The notes beneath the pieces were generated by a model. The model saw only the letters and a program-made list of their open reading frames with translations. It did not search any database and had not been told where the DNA came from. A stretch of DNA of 64,000 nt from NCBI GenBank assembly GCA_963742035.1, contig CAVUKH010000008.1:1-64000 (forward strand), in the 5' to 3' direction. The stretch's first letter is position 1. Each line of letters starts with the position of its first letter. The stretch comes from Bog-473 sp963742035. GTDB taxonomy: Bacteria > Actinomycetota > Acidimicrobiia > Acidimicrobiales > RAAP-2. The position numbers were made by a program, and so were the translations under genes. Positions 1-8,989 of this stretch are shown here, piece by piece.

Positions 1-511
1 TCGCACCCGGGTCAATGCGGCCGGGAAGCCGCGTCGTGACCTCCTGGATCAGCCACCCGTTGGCGTCCGGATCGCTGAACGAAGCAAACGAGCCATAACT
101 GCTGCGGTCGGGCGAGGGTCCGAGCACACGACCGGCATCGTGGAAGCGACTGCCTGGCCGCCCCTCGTGGAATACCTCGCTCACCTCCACGCCCCGGGCT
201 ATCAGGTCGTTGCGCGCCACCTCGACGTCCGAGACGACCAGGTATGGAATTTGGCCGAAGCCGGGTGTGGCCGAGATGAGGTTGATCCCGAATTGCACCG
301 AGCACCCAGAACCCGGAGGAGTGAACTGGATCAGGCGGAAGTCCTCACCACCATCGACGTCGGCGTCGAGCCTCCAGCCAAGGTTTTCATAGAAACGCTT
401 CGCCCGGTCAACATCTCCAACTGCGATGACGATCACTTCGAGGTTCACCTCCACAACCCCTGGGGTCGGAATCTTCCTCCTGCTTTCACTGCTTACGTCG
501 GCACTATTCAT
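1..511 (-). CDS. VOC/glyoxalase-fold protein (C-terminus cut by window edge)
   Basis: A leftward gene that runs off the left edge; 170 codons are visible. The ATG at 509-511 follows a strong ribosome site (GGAGGTG, complement of 517-523). The protein opens with about 20 polar residues, then NLEVIVIAVGDVDRAKRFYE and NLGWRL, the usual first beta-alpha unit of the vicinal-oxygen-chelate fold. It ends near FSDPDANGWLIQEV, the usual closing strand with the metal-ligand Glu. VOC proteins include glyoxalases, dioxygenases and antibiotic-binding proteins. The substrate cannot be read from the sequence, so no enzyme name is given. It lies in the less GC-rich accessory part of the window. The fold assignment is firm; the function is open. 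Confidence 0.85.
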   Translation of the reverse strand, partial: MNSADVSSESRRKIPTPGVVEVNLEVIVIAVGDVDRAKRFYENLGWRLDADVDGGEDFRLIQFTPPGSGCSVQFGINLISATPGFGQIPYLVVSDVEVARNDLIARGVEVSEVFHEGRPGSRFHDAGRVLGPSPDRSSYGSFASFSDPDANGWLIQEVTTRLPGRIDPGA

Positions 512-706
512 CGGGTCACCTCCAAAAATTTTGGTCTGTTCAATTACGGTGACGGCTCCAGTGACCCCTCGCACCCGAAGAAACCCCTTGTTGCCGATCG
601 TTGCCCTGCCCCTTCGTCCGTAGTCAAAGAGCCCACTGAGTTCGCCTACTCGGCGATTCCGTCAAGAAATCATCGAGTGTTCTCCAGCCGTCCTCGATAA
701 TCCGTC

Positions 707-724
707 CCCGGCAGGGGTGCCGGG
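707..724. terminator. Candidate hairpin terminator
   Basis: A 7-bp perfect stem (CCCGGCA / TGCCGGG) with a GGGG loop is followed on the plus strand by CTTAAA. It sits in the 491-bp gap between the DUF3237 gene (stop at 1003) and the start of the VOC gene (511). It could end leftward transcription from the DUF3237 gene. I see no gene in the rest of 512-1002. Confidence 0.3.
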
Positions 725-1002
725 CTTAAACCACGGGCCACCTAATCCGGATCTCGGCCTACCAGTGCATTTCACTCGCTGTGATGACTCCGGCTGACGA
801 GGAGTCTCCCAGAGTCCAAATCGCTTGCGATTAGCGCGCGTTGATCAGTTGAATCGACTTCCAAACCGGAGGCTGGCGCGATTCCAACGCAAATGCTCGC
901 AGGATTCGTCGGAAGGAAGGCGGTCCGGGGACCGAGGTGAAATTGCGGTTGCCGCGCTGCTCCGCACACACCCATCTTGCACCGGGTATTACATAAGAAG
1001 TG

Positions 1003-1476
1003 TCATGCGACGAGGTAGGTCTCGTAGATCACGCCACCAGGCTGCCGACCACCGACGCTGATGAAGATGCCCTTGTTGAGCCAGTCGAGCTCGGGGACTG
1101 CTGTCTGGATCTGAGTCGAAGTCCTAAACATGTATTCGCTTGCTTCCACGTCCTCGCCGCGCCCGAGCCGTGCCAGGACCTCGGCGCTGCCGTGGCGGAT
1201 ACTTCGCGACTGGACATAGAGGAGATCGCCACCGTCGGTCTGGAGCGTGGAGCGGATGTCTCCGAGAGCAGTCCCGTCGGGCAGGATTATCTGCCAATCG
1301 GCGCTTGCGCCTGGTAGCAGTATTCCCCTGACTTCAGGGCCGCTGAACGTCCCGCTGGTCTGAGGCACGATCCGGCGATGACCCCACGCTGTCTGCCCGA
1401 GCTCAAGAGGCTCTCCGAGAGTGGCCTCGAGGCGGAAGATCATTGTCAAACGAGGGACGGGAAGCTCGTTGCTCAT
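1003..1476 (-). CDS. DUF3237 family protein
   Basis: 157 residues, ATG start preceded by GAAGGAG. The whole chain matches the DUF3237 pattern as I know it: an N-terminal strand RLEATLGEPLELG, then GHRRIVPQTSGTFSGPEVRG, LLPGASADWQIILPDG, and a C-terminal LNKGIFISVGGRQ strand. These are small beta-barrel proteins of unknown biochemical role, often near oxidoreductases and aromatic-degradation genes. No signal peptide or membrane segment is visible. The nearest leftward neighbour, the VOC protein, is 491 bp away, so they need not share a transcript. Family assignment is confident; function is unknown. Confidence 0.85.
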   Translation of the reverse strand: MSNELPVPRLTMIFRLEATLGEPLELGQTAWGHRRIVPQTSGTFSGPEVRGILLPGASADWQIILPDGTALGDIRSTLQTDGGDLLYVQSRSIRHGSAEVLARLGRGEDVEASEYMFRTSTQIQTAVPELDWLNKGIFISVGGRQPGGVIYETYLVA

Positions 1477-2117
1477 GGCTGGCTCCTTCTCCCCGCGGAC
1501 GGAAGCACCGGTGCCGCGGGATCATTGGATGATGCTGGTCCAGTTCTCTTCCGATTTCGCTCTTCGTCCCGCACAGCCCCCGACTCCGAAACGCTTCTGA
1601 GTCGAAAGGAACGGTCCCGACTACGTGTCAGCATGCCCTCGAGTCGCCCTTCTCGCACCCGTGAAACACCCAAGTGTGTGCAGCCTCTGCGGCGCCGGAC
1701 TAGAGCGCTTGGCAACTTCGATTGCCGCGGCTGAGTCGAGCGGGCGGAGCGGCCCCATTGCTTCGTGAATTCGTATTCGAAGGTCCCGACCAGTACCTGT
1801 CACGGGTTCGAATGATCTGTTCAGGTGGAAACCTCGCACCAAGACGAAGAATATTCGCAGGCCAGAACGGGGTGACAACGTGAAGAACCTCGAATCATCG
1901 CCAAAAGTGCCGGAAGTAGTTCAAACCCTTCTCCATGGATTCGCTTTCTTGATCGATGCAGCCCGGGCTCCCGCACTCCTTCCGCAGCCTAGAAATGTTG
2001 CACAACAAATCCGAGGTTCATCGTCCGAGGCGCTGCTCAAATGCCGGCGTCTTCCTGAAGCAACAGGACGTATTCGGAACAATCAGCCGCGGCAACATCG
2101 ACCTTGACTGAATAGAC
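1477..2117. other. Gap between divergent genes, no gene seen
   Basis: This 641-bp interval separates the leftward DUF3237 gene from the rightward MFS gene and should hold both promoters. An open frame at 1880-2107 has no recognisable protein character. I could not pick out a convincing promoter pair or hairpin by eye. Confidence 0.4.
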
Positions 2118-3437
2118 ATGGCCATCTCCAACCAAACCAATCATCGAGGGATACGGGGAGACAATGTTGCAATCGGTCTGCGATCTTTTCGGATACGTTC
2201 CAAGAAAGCAACATTCTGGTTCAGCGCGGGAGTGATTTTCCTCCTGATCTCTTCCTCTGCCGTACCCGCTCCTCTCTACGGACTGTATCGATCCGAATGG
2301 CGATTCTCGACCTTCACGCTGACGGTGATCTTCGCTATCTACGCAATCTTTACATTGGGTGCGCTTCTTATCTTCGGTTCCGTCTCCGATTTCGTAGGTC
2401 GAAGGCCGGTCATTGCAGCTGGTCTTGTCACCGGTCTCGTCGCGTGCGTCGTTTTCCTGACGGCAAATGGACTTGTATCGCTCTTGGTCGGCCGCGCCCT
2501 ACAGGGAATCGCGGTGGGGATAACGACGGGAGCGGCAGGCGCATCGCTCGTCGATTTGGACGTGGATGGGGAGAGAGCTCCGTTTGTTGCGAGCACTATG
2601 CCCGGCGTTGGACTTGCGTTGGGCGCCCTCGGCGCGAGCGTTATCGTTGAGTATGGTCCGGCACCAACGCGATTCATCTGGTGGATTCTCGTGGTCGTCT
2701 TCGCCATGGCTACAACATTGCTGATCTGGGTTCCCGAGACCGGAGTAGTCCGCTCTGGAGTTCTCTCGTCTCTTCGTCCGGAGCTTCGAATTCCATCGGG
2801 GGCCCGCCAGACATTTCTGATTGCGGTTCCCTGCTTCATCGGTGTTTGGGCACTCAGCGGATTTTATTTGTCACTCGGACCGTCTCTGGTGAGCCATCTA
2901 TTTAAATCGGGGAACTTAGTCTGGGGTGGAGTTTCCATCTTCCTTCTAACTGGTCTCGGATCCATAGCTGCCTTTTTCCTCCGTCACTCGAATGCGTCCA
3001 GCGTCATGTTGAGGGGCTGTCTGACGCTGCTCGCAGGCACGGTACTGACGTGCATCGCTGTCATTTGTGATGTGTCCGCAATTTTCCTTCTGGCGGCAGC
3101 TATTGCTGGACTTGGCTGGGGACCTGCTTTTCTGGGAGCGTTTCGAACTGTCGTCGCACTCGCTCCTTCCGATGATCGGGCAGGACTCATCGCATCAATC
3201 TTCACCGTCACTTACTCGGCATTCGGGGTGCCGGCTGTAATTGCCGGTTCGGTGGTCTCCATCTTTGGTTTGCGCGCTACCGCCGTGGTGTATTCCCTCG
3301 GTATCGGGGGTCTCATGGTATTGGCCGTTGTTTCCCTGGTATCGCGGAGAAGCCAGGAGGCGGCCTCTCGTAGGTCCTTCCTCACAGCGTTCCTGCGCGA
3401 GCGGAGGCTCAAGGCGCCTACCCTGCCGCCCAGCTAG
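2118..3437 (+). CDS. MFS transporter (drug/metabolite exporter type)
   Basis: 439 residues with about 12 hydrophobic segments. The first begins near residue 33 (FWFSAGVIFLLISSS). After the second segment comes the MFS loop signature SDFVGRRPV, and further along VGRALQGIAVGITTGAAGAS, both typical of the major facilitator superfamily. A PETG-like WVPETG closes the N-terminal half. It probably exports or imports a small molecule by proton coupling; the substrate is not inferable. The ATG at 2118 has only a weak ribosome site, so the start is provisional. The coding sequence is clearly less GC-rich than the chromosome after 8 kb, which fits horizontal acquisition. Confidence 0.85.
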   Translation: MAISNQTNHRGIRGDNVAIGLRSFRIRSKKATFWFSAGVIFLLISSSAVPAPLYGLYRSEWRFSTFTLTVIFAIYAIFTLGALLIFGSVSDFVGRRPVIAAGLVTGLVACVVFLTANGLVSLLVGRALQGIAVGITTGAAGASLVDLDVDGERAPFVASTMPGVGLALGALGASVIVEYGPAPTRFIWWILVVVFAMATTLLIWVPETGVVRSGVLSSLRPELRIPSGARQTFLIAVPCFIGVWALSGFYLSLGPSLVSHLFKSGNLVWGGVSIFLLTGLGSIAAFFLRHSNASSVMLRGCLTLLAGTVLTCIAVICDVSAIFLLAAAIAGLGWGPAFLGAFRTVVALAPSDDRAGLIASIFTVTYSAFGVPAVIAGSVVSIFGLRATAVVYSLGIGGLMVLAVVSLVSRRSQEAASRRSFLTAFLRERRLKAPTLPPS

Positions 3438-3572
3438 GTCTGGCGATCATGCGCGTCTGTTTGCGCGGCACCGGCACTCGTCGTGCTCATCCCGGTCTCC
3501 TAGGCAACCAATTGCGCAGGTCGTCCACAGCGAGCATTTCACTGAGCACGCAGTGGCACGGTGATGGCTTGA

Positions 3573-3619
3573 TTGGCATGCGCCAACGCCACCACGGCGG
3601 CTCGATTGGCGAGTGCCAA
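3573..3619. promoter_or_regulatory. Pair of TTGGC-N4-GCCAA sites 33 bp apart
   Basis: Two 14-bp dyads, TTGGCATGCGCCAA (3573-3586) and TTGGCGAGTGCCAA (3606-3619), lie in the 552-bp gap 3438-3989. They start exactly 33 bp apart, about three helical turns, and each is preceded by GA (GATTGGC). This arrangement suits a dimeric regulator binding twice on one DNA face. No cognate regulator is visible in the window. The rest of the gap shows no gene I can support. Confidence 0.35.
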
Positions 3620-3989
3620 AACTGCTTACAAGGCGATGAGGATTCCAGGGCTTGTTCCCGAGCCCATACCCTGCAGCGGGCTTCTCAAGCCGCCTGCGTG
3701 AGATCGAGCAACTCATGGGGCCGGCGCGACCTGGCCTCGTGATTCACACCCCGGCGGCCGAAGTCGCAGCACCGGTAAACCGCTCGGGCCGAGGAACCCC
3801 ACACTTGATCCTTCGGCGATCTACCCGGGTTCGCGAGATCCTAGGAGGCACCTGTATCGACAAGGGGTCACCACAGGCTCGACGCATGACGTCAGTCGTC
3901 AGTGTGAAACATGTCCATGTCCAGATGATGGGGGAGTTGAGCGTGTTCTTTTCGATGCCGAGCGGTGTGACTCGCGAAGGGTCTCCAGC

Positions 3990-4262
3990 ATGAACACCAC
4001 TTCGCTTGTGGTCGTCGTCACCGGGTTGCATACACCATTGTGGAAGTTGATTTTCTTCACGGCTGTACTCGGGTCGCTAGTACTGGGGCTGCTTCTGTTT
4101 CCCCATATAGGCATGCTGCTCGAGGATAGGAGGCAGGCGCGATCCGCTCAACAAGGACACCCTGAGGATGCACCCTTGGCAGCGCCCTTGACGTCGCCCG
4201 AACCACCATTGGACGTCGTTCTGTCCAACAAGGAGAACGATGACGTCCTCACACATTCATGA
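3990..4262 (+). CDS. Small membrane protein, unknown
   Basis: 90 residues. An N-terminal hydrophobic stretch covers about residues 5-42 (LVVVVTGLHTPLW then LIFFTAVLGSLVLGLLLF) and could form one or two membrane spans. A polar, Pro/Glu-rich tail follows. A GAAGGG sequence sits upstream of the ATG. It lies 165 bp before the NDH-2-like gene on the same strand and may share its transcript. I recognise no family. Given the short length and unremarkable composition, it may or may not be a real gene. Confidence 0.4.
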   Translation: MNTTSLVVVVTGLHTPLWKLIFFTAVLGSLVLGLLLFPHIGMLLEDRRQARSAQQGHPEDAPLAAPLTSPEPPLDVVLSNKENDDVLTHS

Positions 4263-4427
4263 GGGCGATCGTGCGAATCACCACCATAAACCCCTTCCCG
4301 GGAGGCGGGCCCTCATTGTGCACATCCGATGAGGACACAGACTTTGAATCGCCGCTCTCACATTCCGGACACCAATGCGGGTTCTCCAGATCACCTTTAC
4401 CCACAGACGCCACTAGGAGGATCTGAA

Positions 4428-5729
4428 ATGCCGAGTCCGCAAAAGAAGCACAGAGTCATCATTATCGGGGCTGGTTTCGCCGGCTTCAACGCCGCCCGTG
4501 AACTCGCTCGCTTGTGTGATGCGACAACCGAGATCGTCGTGATCAATACGACTGACTATTTCCTGTACCTCCCGCTGATGCCGCAGGTCGCCGGTGGACT
4601 GGTCGAACCACGTCATATCCGCGTGTCCCTGCCAGGCCGCTTGCCCAAGACGCGGTTTGTGCTCGGAACCGTGAGGCATGTCGATCCTGCGCGAAAAATC
4701 GTCAGCTGGGACGGACCTGAGGGCGCATCAGGCCAGGTCGGTTACGACCATCTCATCCTGAGCGCTGGGAGTGTCGACAAGTTGCTGCCGATCCCAGGCG
4801 TGGCCGACTATGCACATGGGTTCCGCAGCCTGAAGGAGGCCATGTACTTGCACGACCACATCGTTCGTCAGCTCGAACTAGCGGCTGTTGCTAGTGATCC
4901 TGAAGAACGCATGGCGCGCTGCACATTCGTCGTTGTTGGCGGGGGCTACACCGGCACGGAGGTCACTGCACACGGTCAGCTGATGACATTGCGGTTGGTC
5001 AAGACAATGCCCGGATTGGATGGGCATCAGATCCGCTGGATGTTGCTGGACAACGGGACCCGGCTGCTCCAGGGCCTCGATCAGCGTCTGTCCGAAACCG
5101 CGGAGCGGGTGCTTCGTCGCCGCGGCGTTGAGGTGCTAACTGGTGAGTCTGTCGCCCAAGCGAGCGATGGTTACGTCAAGCTGACGACCGGTGAAAAAGT
5201 GCAGACGCGATCACTGATCTGGTGCGTCGGGGTCCGTGCCGACCCGTTCGTCGACGGTCTCGCGCTCGCAACGAACAGAGGACGATTGGTGGTGGATGAG
5301 TGCATGGGTGTGCCGGGCGCCGATGGAATCTATGCATGTGGAGATTGCGCGGCTGTCCCGGATCTCACCCGCCCGGGACAGATCTGCGGCATGACGGCGC
5401 AGCACGCTCAGCGGCAGGGGAAGCAAGTAGCTCGGAATGTGGCCGCCTCCATCGGAACCGGAAAGGCCAAGCCCTACCGGCACCGCGACCTTGGCTTTCT
5501 TGTCGACTTGGGGGGACTCGCCGGAGCCGCCAACCCGCTCCACATCCCCTTGTCTGGGGCGGCAGCGAACGCCGTGACACGGGGATACCACCTATCGGCA
5601 ATGTCTGGAAATCGGATGCGGGTGCTGACTGACTGGGCGCTGAACGCCGTCACGCCTCAAGAAGAGTCGTCGGTCACAGCGATCAGCGCTGATTCGATCC
5701 CGCTCGATGTGGACCACCCGCGAGTGTAA
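4428..5729 (+). CDS. NDH-2-type NAD(P)/FAD-dependent oxidoreductase
   Basis: 433 residues from the ATG at 4428, which has AGGAGG seven bases upstream. An in-frame ATG at 4329 lacks this and is less likely. The protein shows an N-terminal FAD-binding GAGFAGFNAARELARL (dinucleotide fold), a second NAD-binding fold VVVGGGYTGTEVTAHG in mid-chain, and the C-terminal FAD motif GIYACGDCAAV. This is the layout of type II NADH:quinone oxidoreductases, which pass electrons from NADH to membrane quinone without pumping protons. A ferredoxin- or sulfide:quinone-type role is a less likely alternative. It lies in the less GC-rich accessory segment. Confidence 0.85.
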   Translation: MPSPQKKHRVIIIGAGFAGFNAARELARLCDATTEIVVINTTDYFLYLPLMPQVAGGLVEPRHIRVSLPGRLPKTRFVLGTVRHVDPARKIVSWDGPEGASGQVGYDHLILSAGSVDKLLPIPGVADYAHGFRSLKEAMYLHDHIVRQLELAAVASDPEERMARCTFVVVGGGYTGTEVTAHGQLMTLRLVKTMPGLDGHQIRWMLLDNGTRLLQGLDQRLSETAERVLRRRGVEVLTGESVAQASDGYVKLTTGEKVQTRSLIWCVGVRADPFVDGLALATNRGRLVVDECMGVPGADGIYACGDCAAVPDLTRPGQICGMTAQHAQRQGKQVARNVAASIGTGKAKPYRHRDLGFLVDLGGLAGAANPLHIPLSGAAANAVTRGYHLSAMSGNRMRVLTDWALNAVTPQEESSVTAISADSIPLDVDHPRV

Positions 5730-5900
5730 GCAGTTTCTCTGCCGCGCCGACCAAGGAGCTGGAGCCAGAGGGGAAGCAATGCCCCAAGGATCGAGGACTA
5801 CGGCTACGCCTTCTAGGCGTGTGTGCGGACCATTTCCGTGCTCCGAGACGGCACCCATTGCCCTCTCTATAGCGGCATTGGATGTTCGACAGATAGGCCC

Positions 5901-5940
5901 GTAAAGACACGTAACCCCTTTTTCGGGACCATGTCTTTAC
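5901..5940. terminator. 40-bp hairpin downstream of the NDH-2 gene
   Basis: A 9-bp perfect inverted repeat (GTAAAGACA / TGTCTTTAC) surrounds an inner CCC...GGG pairing with a T-rich loop. It lies 171 bp after the NDH-2 stop and 40 bp before the truncated tRNA copy. It could be a terminator, or the remains of a mobile-element end. There is no T-tract after the stem. Confidence 0.35.
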
Positions 5941-5979
5941 GGGGGGCTTCCACCTTCTGTCCGTTGAGCTGGACCTTCG

Positions 5980-6040
5980 TGTTGTGGAGGTGAGCGGACT
6001 CGAACCGCCGACTTCTACGTTGCGAAAGTAGTGCTGTGCC
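5980..6040 (-). repeat. Truncated tRNA-Ala copy, att-like direct repeat
   Basis: Bases 5980-6026 are identical over 47 bp to 7961-8007, the 3' part of the intact tRNA-Ala gene (T-arm, variable region, anticodon arm up to the anticodon) plus five bases beyond its 3' end. Similarity continues to 6040 with three mismatches and then stops, so the 5' half of the tRNA is missing. Both copies have the same orientation. A tRNA 3'-end duplication in direct orientation is the classic footprint of integration by a site-specific recombinase. Confidence 0.85.
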
Positions 6041-6180
6041 CCGGTGATCGAGCGTCTGTGTCACCCCGAGACGACCACCATAGGTCGGCGCCGACGAGGC
6101 GCACGGTGCGCACCAACCTGCGGGGCTGATCTGCCCGCGGGTGGCTGGGTCCTCGGGCGGTTGCTCCAACGCTCGGGCGG

Positions 6181-6740
6181 GAGCGGGCGAAGGCCCCCTA
6201 CTCCAAGGCGCAGATCGCCGCCTACCTGGCCCTGGCCGACGCCCAACCCACTTTGGCGCGACGGATGCGGGCCTCGGCGCTCTTGTGCGCTCGGGGGCGT
6301 GGGACGATGGGGGCCGACCTCAAGGCCGTGGCGGGCACCGATGTCGTCTCGGTGTTCGGCGGCGTCGTGGTCATTGTCCGACACGTGATGGTGTCTCCGC
6401 GCGTTCGTCCCGGTCCTCGCGCGCATCACGAACGGCTGCTTGGCGCTGCTCGCGGCGGTGGCCAAGGGCTGCTGATCGGCGGCGCCTCGACCAGCCGTCA
6501 CAACGTGACGACGCACCTGACCGCTCGCTCGCCGGTGGGGCCGAGCCGCGCGCCTCGACATCTCGAGACTGCGCGCCACGTGGCGGCCTGAGGTGGCCCA
6601 GGCGATCGGCTCGAAGGCCTTCATGGACGCGGCCGGCGTCGTCTGCTCCCAGCGCCTCGGCGACCTCGTGGCCGACCTCGAGCCGCTCGGCGAGGCCGAG
6701 GCCGTCGCGCGCTTGGCGCCCGCCGTCTTGAGCACCCCGG
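6181..6740 (+). pseudogene. Decayed gene, upstream partner of a transposase-like gene
   Basis: Recognisable protein is spread over more than one frame. ERAKAPYSKAQIAAYLALAD, MGADLKAVAGTDVVSVFGGV and RHNVTTHLTA lie in one frame up to about 6540. It then resumes in another with RLDISRLRATWRPEVAQAIG and CSQRLGDLVADLEPLGEAEA. The shift is internal, so the gene is broken. From memory, intact actinobacterial versions are about 200-300 residues and precede the gene described next. Their function is unclear (integrase- or DNA-binding-like at best). It lies between the two tRNA-Ala repeats. Confidence 0.55.
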
Positions 6741-6779
6741 CCCTCGGGCGAGCCGAGCAGTCGTCGACGCCTCCGGGAT

Positions 6780-7690
6780 CGCTCCTCACATCGAAGCCAA
6801 GCTCCCCCTCGGCGTGCGTCCCCGCCAGCTCTCGGTGCGCACCCTCTGGTCGGGCTCCTCCTCGCCCTGTGCGACGGCCGGCCGGCCCACCTGCGCAGAG
6901 TGCATGCCGCCTTGGCGGGACTCACCGAACGCGACCAGGGCCGTCTCGGGGTCAGCGTCGAGTGGCGCAGCGGCCCCCACGGCCTCACGTACCGCCAGGT
7001 GGAGAGAACGTTCTCGCTCGTGGTGGGCGTCTTGGCCAGCGGACCCCGACGGGGCGCCGAGCGAGACCCTCCAAGAGGTGCTCGACGCGCTCATTGAGGC
7101 CTCGGTGCCCGAGAGCGCAAAGAACGCGTCGGCGTCCCTCGCGGTCGACTGGACCGACGTCGAGTCCTTCTCCACCCGGCGCACGAAGCCCTATGGGCAC
7201 TACGTGGACCGCGAGGCGGCCTGGGGGCACCGAAAGGGCGGCGGGCCGGGCGAGCGCGACCAGTTGTTCTTCGGCTACTACCTCTCTCCGCCACCATGGT
7301 CCGCGACGAGGACAAGGGCGAGCTCGCGGAGTACGTCCGGCGCCTGCACCTGTGCTCGTGCGATCACGACCCGGTGCCGGCGATGGTCGCCGTGGTGGTC
7401 GAAATGCCCAAAGCGCAGATCCCCCTCGGCGACGTCATCTGTGACTCGGGCTACGCGCACCGGGTCCCTGCGCACTTCGCACTCCCGCTGCGCGGAGCCG
7501 GGGCCTCCTTGGTGATGGACCTGCACCCCCACGACCGGGGCACTCGGGGGCACCCACGAGGGGGCCATCTTGTGGAACGGGAACCTGTACTGTCCCGCCA
7601 CACCCAAGGCGCTCTTCGACCTCGGGCCGCTGGGTGTGGGGCGAGCGAGGCAGAGGTCGGCGCTCACGACGTGCAGAAGACGAACGCCGG
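6780..7690 (+). pseudogene. Frameshifted transposase-like gene (DDE-type family)
   Basis: Fragments in several frames join into one protein. They run IEAKLPLGVRPRQLSVRTL; then GRLGVSVEWRSGPHGLTYRQ; then LAVDWTDVESFSTRRTKPYG and EAAWGHRKGGGPGERDQLFF; then, after a shift near 7290, DVICDSGYAHRVPAHFALPL and GASLVMDLHPHDRG; and finally NGNLYCPATPKALFDLGPLG. The acidic DWTD and DSGYAHR-type motifs match a widespread actinobacterial family usually annotated as transposase. I count at least three frame changes, and the C-terminal quarter is unrecognisable. The gene is dead. No terminal inverted repeats were found by eye. Confidence 0.6.
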
Positions 7691-7965
7691 GCGAGATCGG
7701 GACTGCCCCGGCGTACGTGCCGGCGTCGGCGCACGGTGCTGTGGGGACATCCTGGCCGGGGCCTCTGCCAGCGCGCGCCCTGAGTCGGCGGCGCCTCCAG
7801 CGCAACGCACTCGCCCTAGCCCAACGCGCCCGACTGCCGGCGAAGCAGCCGCCCGAGTGCCCCAGGACGACCCAGCCGGTGTCGACGGCGCGTCACAGCG
7901 CTATGGCTCGATGACGACGGCCAAACGTGAAGTGGGTCTGCATCGAAACGTGAAGACCTCTGTTG

Positions 7966-8038
7966 TGGAGGTGAGCGGACTCGAACCGCCGACTTCTACG
8001 TTGCGAACGTAGCGCTCTGCCAGCTGAGCTACACCCCC
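7966..8038 (-). tRNA. tRNA-Ala (anticodon CGC)
   Basis: A 73-base cloverleaf. The acceptor strands GGGGGTG and CACCTCC pair with a G3-U70 wobble, the alanine identity mark. The D-arm is GCTC/GAGC. The anticodon stem CTACG/CGTAG encloses TTCGCAA, giving anticodon CGC (reads GCG). The T-arm carries TTCGAGT and the discriminator base is A. CCA is not encoded. The 3' part of this gene is duplicated at 5980-6040, which marks it as an integration site. Confidence 0.95.
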
Positions 8039-8098
8039 GGCACGACCCAGAATAGTCGGGCTGCCGGATGCTTCCGGAGAGTCGGCGTGGTCGTGCGC

Positions 8099-8803
8099 TC
8101 AGCGGGCAGCGGCCTGCGGCACGTCGAACTCGTCGTCGTCCCAGGCCCCGGGGTAACCCGCGGTGGCAGGGTCTCCGGCCGACGGTTGTGCGGAAAGCGC
8201 CGCACGTCGGGTACGGCGCCGTTCCTGCTCGGCTTCGAGCTCCTTGGCATAGGCAATCAGCCCCACCAGGCCCAGCGCCGCCAGACCGCTCAGTCCCGTG
8301 AAGACCCAGGCCAGGTGCATACCGGGAAACACGCCGATCAGTGCGGTGGAGATGGCCACACCACTCAGGCACCGCAACAACATGGTGCAGCGCCGTCGCG
8401 CCTGTTCGCGGCGCAACGACGGCAAGGTCACGGTCACTTCGGGCAGACATGCGGGCTCTGGCCGGTCGAGTACGCCCACGCGCTCGTAGTGCGAGCCGTC
8501 GTCACCGTCGACGTCGGCCGTCGACGCGTCCTCCGTGGGACGCAACAGCACCAACTTCGGACGTGACGAGTCGACCCCGAGATCCGGGACATTCTCCGCT
8601 GCCGTGCCACCGGGCATCGCCGTGTGCAGTCGGTAGGCAGGAGCCACGGTCTTGGGCCCGGCATGCTCCAGGAGCTGCAATTGATGGTGGAAGTGGTCGA
8701 TGGAACCGACTCCTTGGCGCTCGCCAAAGCGTCGCCAAGCACTCGGAGCGAGCACCGCCACCCAAAGAAGCACTACGAGGACCAGCAGGATCACAACCGT
8801 CAC
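8099..8803 (-). CDS. Membrane protein resembling actinobacterial SepX/GlpR
   Basis: 234 residues from the GTG at 8801-8803; an upstream in-frame ATG (8884) would add 27 residues. An N-terminal span (VVILLVLVVLLWVAVLAPSA) is followed by SIDHFHHQLQLLEHAG, then a long polar acidic region. Two more spans follow near the C-terminus (CLSGVAISTALIGVF; LAWVFTGLSGLAALGLVGLI), and then a basic-to-acidic tail. This layout, and the short helix after the first span, resemble the SepX/GlpR divisome-associated proteins of Streptomyces and Corynebacterium. The match is by eye and the name is tentative. It stands alone between tRNA-Ala and the ABC ATPase gene, all leftward. Confidence 0.6.
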   Translation of the reverse strand: MTVVILLVLVVLLWVAVLAPSAWRRFGERQGVGSIDHFHHQLQLLEHAGPKTVAPAYRLHTAMPGGTAAENVPDLGVDSSRPKLVLLRPTEDASTADVDGDDGSHYERVGVLDRPEPACLPEVTVTLPSLRREQARRRCTMLLRCLSGVAISTALIGVFPGMHLAWVFTGLSGLAALGLVGLIAYAKELEAEQERRRTRRAALSAQPSAGDPATAGYPGAWDDDEFDVPQAAAR

Positions 8804-8989
8804 TCCCCGACGACCTACCTTCGCTCTGGGCAAAAACCCTAGTAAATGAGCTTTTACAAGTGGTGGATGGTGGGGAAATGCCACAGCGCCGACCTCGTCG
8901 GCACTTCTCCTGTGCTTTCGGTTGTACCCTCAGCGCTCCACTGAATCAAGTGCCCGCTCGGCACCCTGTTCACCGGGTTGGCGCGCGGG

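Noticed and set aside
140..700. Plus-strand open frame of 186 codons at the left edge
   Set aside because: It is antisense to the VOC-fold gene, whose protein sequence is convincing and has a strong ribosome site.
3652..3993. Open frame of 113 codons ending in an ATGA overlap with the small membrane protein
   Set aside because: The coupling looked attractive, but the protein shows no fold-like pattern, no ribosome site and no family resemblance.
7893..8450. Minus-strand open frame of 185 codons over tRNA-Ala
   Set aside because: It reads through the tRNA (the familiar RSRRFESAHLHN-type peptide) and is antisense-like noise.
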